This document shows positions 61,617-64,000 of a DNA stretch of 64,000 nucleotides, piece by piece. The DNA comes from Actinomycetospora soli (GTDB lineage: Bacteria > Actinomycetota > Actinomycetes > Mycobacteriales > Pseudonocardiaceae). A program made the translations under genes and the position numbers. The notes beneath the pieces were generated by a model. The model ran no database searches. It saw nothing but the letters and a program-made list of their open reading frames with translations, and had not been told where the DNA came from. The stretch spans positions 1-64,000 of the forward strand of contig NZ_JAJNDA010000019.1 in assembly GCF_021026295.1 (NCBI RefSeq), written 5' to 3'. The stretch's first letter is position 1; each line of letters begins with the position of its first letter.

Positions 61617-63998
61617 CTACTTCCCGGCCTCCGCCTCGGCGACCTTCTCGATCACCGTGAGCACGCTGTCCGGGTTGAGCGACATCGAGTCGATGCCCTG
61701 CTCCACGAGGAACTCCGCCAGCTCCGGGTGGTCCGACGGGCCCTGGCCGCAGATGCCGACGTACTTCCCCTGCGCGTGCGCCGTCTCGATGAGCATCGTG
61801 ATCATCTTCTTGACGGCGGGGCTGCGCTCGTCGAACAGGTGGGTCAGGCGGTCGTCGTCGCGCCCGATCCCCAGCGTGAGCTGGGTGAGGTCGTTGGAGC
61901 CGATCGAGAACCCGTCGAAGCGCTCGGAGAACTCGTCGGCCTGCAGCACGTTCGACGGGATCTCCGCCATGACGTAGACCATCAGCTCGTCCTTGCCACG
62001 CTCCAGCCCGAACTCGGCCATCGTCTCCAGGACGCGGTCCGCCTCCTCCGGGGTGCGGCAGAACGGCACCATGACGATGACGTTGGTGAAGCCCATCTCG
62101 ACGCGCACGCGGTGCAGCGCGCGGCACTCGAGCGCGAAGGCCTCCTTGTAGTCGTCGCTGTAGTAGCGCGAGGCGCCGCGCCACCCGAGCATCGGGTTCT
62201 CCTCGTCGGGCTCGAACGTCGTCCCGCCGATGAGGCCCGCGTACTCGTTGGTCTTGAAGTCCGAGAGCCGCACGACGACGGGCTCCGGGTACTGCGACGC
62301 GGCGATGACGCCGATACCGCGGGCCATCTGCTCGACGAAGTACTCCTCGTTCGAGTCGTAGCCGGTGGTCAGCTCCTCGATGCGGGCGCGGGCCTCGTCG
62401 TCGATCCGGTCGGGGTGCAGCAACGCGAGCGGGTGCGCCTGGATGACGTTGTTGACCAGGTACTCCACGCGCGCGAGCCCGATGCCCTTCGCCGGCAGCC
62501 GCCACCACTGCATCGCGGCGGCGGGGTTGCCGATGTTCATCATGACGCGGGTCGACGTCTCGGGGACGTCGTCGAGCGAGAGGTCCTCGACGGTGTAGGA
62601 GAGCAGCCCCTCGTAGACCTGCCCCTGGTCGCCCTCGACGCAGGAGATCGTGACCTCCTGCTCGTCGGACAGCGTCGCCGTCGCGTCCTGGGTCCCGACG
62701 ATCGCGGGCACGCCGAGCTCGCGGGACACGATCGCCGCGTGGGAGGTGCGCCCGCCGCGGTCGGTGACGATGGCCGCGGCCTTGCGCATGATCGGCACCC
62801 AGTCCGGGTCGGTCATCTCGGTGACGAGGACGCGGCCCTCCTCGAAGGTGTCGATGTCGTCGGCCGAGGCGATGCGCTGGACCGCGCCGGACGCCACCGC
62901 CTGCCCGATCGCGAGACCGCTGACGAGCACGGTGCCGGTCTCGTCGAGCCGGTAGGTCTGCAGCGTCCCGGCGCCGGCGTTGGACTGCACCGTCTCGGGG
63001 CGGGCCTGGACGATGAACAGCTCGCCGGTGCGCCCGTCGCGGGCCCACTCGATGTCCATCGGGCGGTCGTAGTGCTGCTCGATCGTCGTGCCCCACCGGG
63101 CGAGCTCGAGGATCTCGTCGTCGGAGAGCACGAACCGGCTGCGCTGCTCGGCGGGGGTGTCGACGTTCTCGGTGGTGTCGCCCGCCTGCTCCGGATCCGA
63201 CGCGTACTGCAGCGTCTTCTCCTTCGCCCCGACCGACTTCTCGACGATCGGGACCAGCTTCTCGTTCCCCAGGAACGGCTTGTAGACCGTGTACTGGTCG
63301 GGCGTGACCTCGCCGCCGACGACGTTCTCGCCCAGACCCCACGCGGCGTTGATGACGATCGTGTCGGGGAAGCCCGTGTCGGAGTCGATGGTGAACATGA
63401 CGCCGGCGCTGCCCTGGTCCGAGCGCACCATCTTCTGCACGCCGACCGAGAGCGCCAGGTCCAGGTGGTCGTAGCCCTGCTCGGTGCGGTAGGCGATCGC
63501 GCGGTCGGTGAACACCGAGGCGAAGCAGTCCTTGCAGGCGCGCATGAGGTCGTCGGCGCCGGTGATGTTGAGGTAGGTGTCCTGCTGGCCGGCGAAGCTC
63601 GCGTCCGGCAGGTCCTCCGCGGTGGCGCTCGAGCGCACCGCGACGTCGACGTTCTCGGTGTCGTACCGCCGCGACAGCTCGGCGTAGGCCTCGCGGATCG
63701 CCTCGGCGGTGTCCTCCGGGAACTCCGCCTTCGTGAACTCCTCGCGGATCGCGGCGCCGACCTCGGCGAGCCTGTCGCCGTCCGGGTCGAGGCCGTCGAG
63801 CAGCTCCCGGACCCGGTCGTCGAGCCCGTTGGCCGACAGGAACGCGCGGTAGGCGTCCGCGGTCGTCGCGAAGCCCCCCGGGACGCGGACCCCGGCCGAC
63901 TCCAGGTTCTGGATCATCTCGCCGAGCGAGGAGTTCTTCCCCCCGACGGCGTCGACGTCGCCCGACGACAGCGTCTCCAACCAGCGCACGTGGTCCAT
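61617..63998 (-). CDS. ppsA: Phosphoenolpyruvate synthase
   Basis: 793 aa from ATG 63998, only two bases from the window end; the N-terminus (MDHVRWLETLSSGDVDAVGGKNSSLGEMI) aligns with complete PpsA, so the gene appears full length. ATP-grasp-like N-domain (VAVRSSATAEDLPDASFAGQQDTYLN), phosphohistidine domain (TDRGGRTSHAAIVSRELGVPAIVGTQ, catalytic His) and PEP/pyruvate barrel (IGSNDLTQLTLGIGRDD, YVGICGQGPSDHPE, catalytic Cys) are all intact. It converts pyruvate and ATP to PEP, AMP and phosphate in gluconeogenesis. The regulator PpsR is not adjacent. Confidence 0.96.
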   Translation of the reverse strand: MDHVRWLETLSSGDVDAVGGKNSSLGEMIQNLESAGVRVPGGFATTADAYRAFLSANGLDDRVRELLDGLDPDGDRLAEVGAAIREEFTKAEFPEDTAEAIREAYAELSRRYDTENVDVAVRSSATAEDLPDASFAGQQDTYLNITGADDLMRACKDCFASVFTDRAIAYRTEQGYDHLDLALSVGVQKMVRSDQGSAGVMFTIDSDTGFPDTIVINAAWGLGENVVGGEVTPDQYTVYKPFLGNEKLVPIVEKSVGAKEKTLQYASDPEQAGDTTENVDTPAEQRSRFVLSDDEILELARWGTTIEQHYDRPMDIEWARDGRTGELFIVQARPETVQSNAGAGTLQTYRLDETGTVLVSGLAIGQAVASGAVQRIASADDIDTFEEGRVLVTEMTDPDWVPIMRKAAAIVTDRGGRTSHAAIVSRELGVPAIVGTQDATATLSDEQEVTISCVEGDQGQVYEGLLSYTVEDLSLDDVPETSTRVMMNIGNPAAAMQWWRLPAKGIGLARVEYLVNNVIQAHPLALLHPDRIDDEARARIEELTTGYDSNEEYFVEQMARGIGVIAASQYPEPVVVRLSDFKTNEYAGLIGGTTFEPDEENPMLGWRGASRYYSDDYKEAFALECRALHRVRVEMGFTNVIVMVPFCRTPEEADRVLETMAEFGLERGKDELMVYVMAEIPSNVLQADEFSERFDGFSIGSNDLTQLTLGIGRDDDRLTHLFDERSPAVKKMITMLIETAHAQGKYVGICGQGPSDHPELAEFLVEQGIDSMSLNPDSVLTVIEKVAEAEAGK

Positions 63999-64000
63999 GT

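Overview
The window is very GC-rich, actinobacterial chromosomal DNA. Third codon positions are almost always G or C, GTG starts are common, and neighbouring genes often overlap by 4 bases (GTGA/ATGA). The uvrB, coaE, rpsA, polA and pdtaR-type genes lie in one orientation, an order shared (from memory) with mycobacteria and Streptomyces. Gene content fits a Pseudonocardiales-like organism. I see no insertion sequence, prophage or CRISPR array.

Layout. 1-4.6 kb: a TerC membrane protein behind a manganese (yybP-ykoY) riboswitch, then a secreted-hydrolase/ABC-ATPase fusion with its permease. 4.7-10.4 kb: a roadblock-like protein, two divergent citrate-synthase-family genes (one with an N-terminal HTH) and glmS. 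10.4-16.2 kb: a ClpC-like unfoldase, a strongly asymmetric heterodimeric ABC exporter and a small protein. 16.4-19.6 kb: a butanediol/acetoin operon (GAF regulator, zinc dehydrogenase, SDR). 19.7-29.4 kb: GNAT, UdgX-type uracil-DNA glycosylase, a TetR/SDR pair sharing an operator-like box, uvrB, a Cys-tailed DUF5685-like protein, DUF402, coaE, a 55-codon small gene and rpsA. 29.7-37.1 kb: methyltransferase, GNAT, DUF1932 dehydrogenase plus Baeyer-Villiger monooxygenase, polA and a thioesterase.

37.3-44.5 kb is the most unusual block. It encodes a Pls-type single-module NRPS (A-T followed by three membrane/hexapeptide-repeat units, the architecture of epsilon-poly-L-lysine synthetase), a glutamine-amidotransferase-like protein, an M1-type lipoprotein metallopeptidase and a multi-membrane acyltransferase-like protein. 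The first three overlap by 4 bases and the block ends in a strong terminator. The adenylation pocket resembles basic-amino-acid codes, so a cationic isopeptide polymer or related product is a reasonable prediction.

44.5-51.2 kb: a branched-chain amino-acid ABC transporter (livF-G-M-H-J) with a second binding protein. 51.3-53.2 kb: a PdtaR-type ANTAR regulator, a tRNA-Leu(CAA) with an abnormally short variable loop, and an HTH/LAGLIDADG gene interrupted by an in-frame TAA.

53.2-54.5 kb: a divergent pair of an ArsR regulator (alpha5-type metal site) and a nicotianamine-synthase-family enzyme, a candidate metal-controlled metallophore system. 54.5-64 kb: an EEP-family lipoprotein, SnoaL-like protein, MHS-type transporter, methyltransferase, PEP-mutase-family enzyme, acyl-CoA synthetase, PhyH-family oxygenase and ppsA, whose start lies 2 bases from the window end.
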